From positions 434,001 through 498,000 of the forward strand of contig CAJNOI010000022.1 in NCBI GenBank assembly GCA_905250115.1: 64,000 bases of DNA, read 5' to 3'. The position numbers and the translations under genes were made by a program. This DNA is from Adineta steineri. Its lineage: Eukaryota; Rotifera; Eurotatoria; Adinetida; Adinetidae. Of this stretch, positions 63,701 through 64,000 are shown in pieces. How positions within the stretch are numbered: position 1 is the stretch's first letter; every line of letters starts with the position of its first letter. The notes under the pieces are model-generated. The model was not told the origin of the DNA. It searched no databases and saw only the letters and a list, made by a program, of their open reading frames with translations.

Positions 63701-64000
63701 ATAGATATTTTATTACAAAATAAACAGTGTATGGTTTATTTTATAATAATCACACTCTTCTTCAAAGAGAATTACATGACTTTTGCAAAGCATTTGTTTT
63801 CTTATCGCTTGAAAAGGCAGGGGCGTACCGAGGTGCCGAAAGTAGGTGGAGCGTACAGTGAACATAGGTCATATTTTTGCTGTTGTCACCGTAAAATCTA
63901 AAAAAAAAGGGGGGCGTCATATCCCATCCTCGGTACGCCTCTGTCAGAAGGAATCTATATTTGTTTATCCACTGTTCACCAGAACCCAAAGGATTCGTCA
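51715..64000 (+). CDS. Nesprin-like (SYNE) actin-binding spectrin-repeat protein, 5' part
   Basis: Thirty-two exons (51715-51850, 52235-52392, 52453-52530, 52587-52679, 53648-53739, 53816-53842, 53955-54154, 54218-54294, 54359-54475, 54611-54750, 54813-54987 and on to 63483-63694) splice in frame to 2,241 codons, still open at the window edge. After a Ser/Pro-rich head come CH1 (QKKTFTNWVNSYL, FEDFNDGTKLI, IKLVNIRPIDVVDGKP) and CH2 (DSLDVRDFTSSWRDGLAF, DVNKPDEKSIMTYVGQF), an actin-binding pair. Long alpha-helical spectrin-type repeats follow, many with a Trp such as WINTAEEVL, WLNDGEAIL, WIDQAQDIV. The CH pair reads closest to nesprin/MSP-300, which ties actin to the nuclear envelope; MACF/dystonin is the main alternative. 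The KASH end lies beyond the window. Exon 6 is a 27 bp microexon. Long introns 52680-53647, 55760-56252, 61326-61839 and 62011-62859 hold no gene I can see. Confidence 0.8.
58088..58244 (+). other. Nesprin intron with part of a GAGGGTGTG-type repeat
   Basis: This 157 bp intron contains GAGTGTGAGTACGGATAAAG and, 40 bases on, CCACATCCTCAAG, which match the end sequences of the palindromic family only in part. The two ends are not good inverted copies of each other, so it may be a decayed copy. Confidence 0.3.
59398..59546. repeat. Inverted-repeat element in a nesprin intron
   Basis: Arms 59398-59427 (ATCCTATTCCGTAATGCTGG...) and 59517-59546 (...AACATTGCAGAATAGGAT) are inverted copies with roughly 24 of 30 bases the same. 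They are about 90 bp apart inside the intron 59330-59643. This is probably a small MITE or foldback element; no clear target duplication. Confidence 0.55.
63695..64000 (+). other. Nesprin intron at window edge
   Basis: A good donor (CAA|GTAAGA) follows the last complete exon at 63694. The rest of the window is intron, containing the small hAT-like element at 63818-63943. The next exon lies beyond the window. Confidence 0.6.
63818..63943. mobile_element. hAT-like MITE (126 bp)
   Basis: Ends CAGGGGCGTACCGAGG and its inverse CCTCGGTACGCCTCTG (one mismatch in the arms). Flanking octamers TGAAAAGG and TCAGAAGG differ at two sites and could be a worn 8 bp target duplication. The interior is GC-richer than its surroundings, with a G-run (GGGGGGCG). 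Typical of a short hAT MITE. Confidence 0.65.

Overview
The window looks like nuclear DNA of a bdelloid rotifer. I infer this from the AT-rich sequence, animal genes cut by many 50-70 bp GT-AG introns, animal-only families (nesprin, BLTP1/Tweek, ZnT), and intact genes of bacterial or fungal type (a non-ribosomal peptide synthetase, an HSL-type esterase, a polyketide synthase fragment) spliced or embedded among them. Decayed PPR and P450 genes fit the same group. Rotaria or Adineta is a guess; I could not search a database.

Left part (1-12.2 kb): a two-exon TerB-like protein (+), a ~0.68 kb inverted-repeat transposon relic, a four-exon membrane-anchored seven-blade kelch protein (+), a seven-exon N-myristoylated EF-hand calcium sensor (-), an intronless alpha/beta-hydrolase esterase (-), and a rotted PPR gene (-).

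Centre (12.9-30.3 kb, all minus): a spliced megasynthase of 13 exons and about 3,420 codons without a stop. Its order is half C - A - PCP - C - (3.2 kb intron) - C - A - PCP - membrane/hexapeptide terminal domain of the poly-lysine-synthase type - SAM methyltransferase. The two A-bearing modules share intron positions, phases and an 86 bp identical block, so they are tandem duplicates with recent sequence exchange. The 5' half of the first C domain is absent. In its place lie an intronless SET-domain gene and then a PKS dehydratase fragment.

Right-centre (30.4-45.6 kb, all minus): a 12 kb decayed piece of a BLTP1/KIAA1109/Tweek lipid-transfer gene with several in-frame stops and frameshifts, interrupted by a 1,569 bp hAT-like element with a perfect 8 bp target duplication, followed by a broken cytochrome P450. 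A family of 43-73 bp palindromic elements (ends CTTGAGGGTGTGGGTATG-like) is scattered here. Two copies sit exactly where the PKS and P450 fragments stop.

Right part (47.2-64 kb): a two-exon ZnT zinc exporter (-) with a hairpin of CACCCCC boxes upstream, and the 5' 2,241 codons (32 exons) of a nesprin-like actin-binding spectrin-repeat protein (+) that runs off the window. No rRNA, tRNA or CRISPR array was seen.
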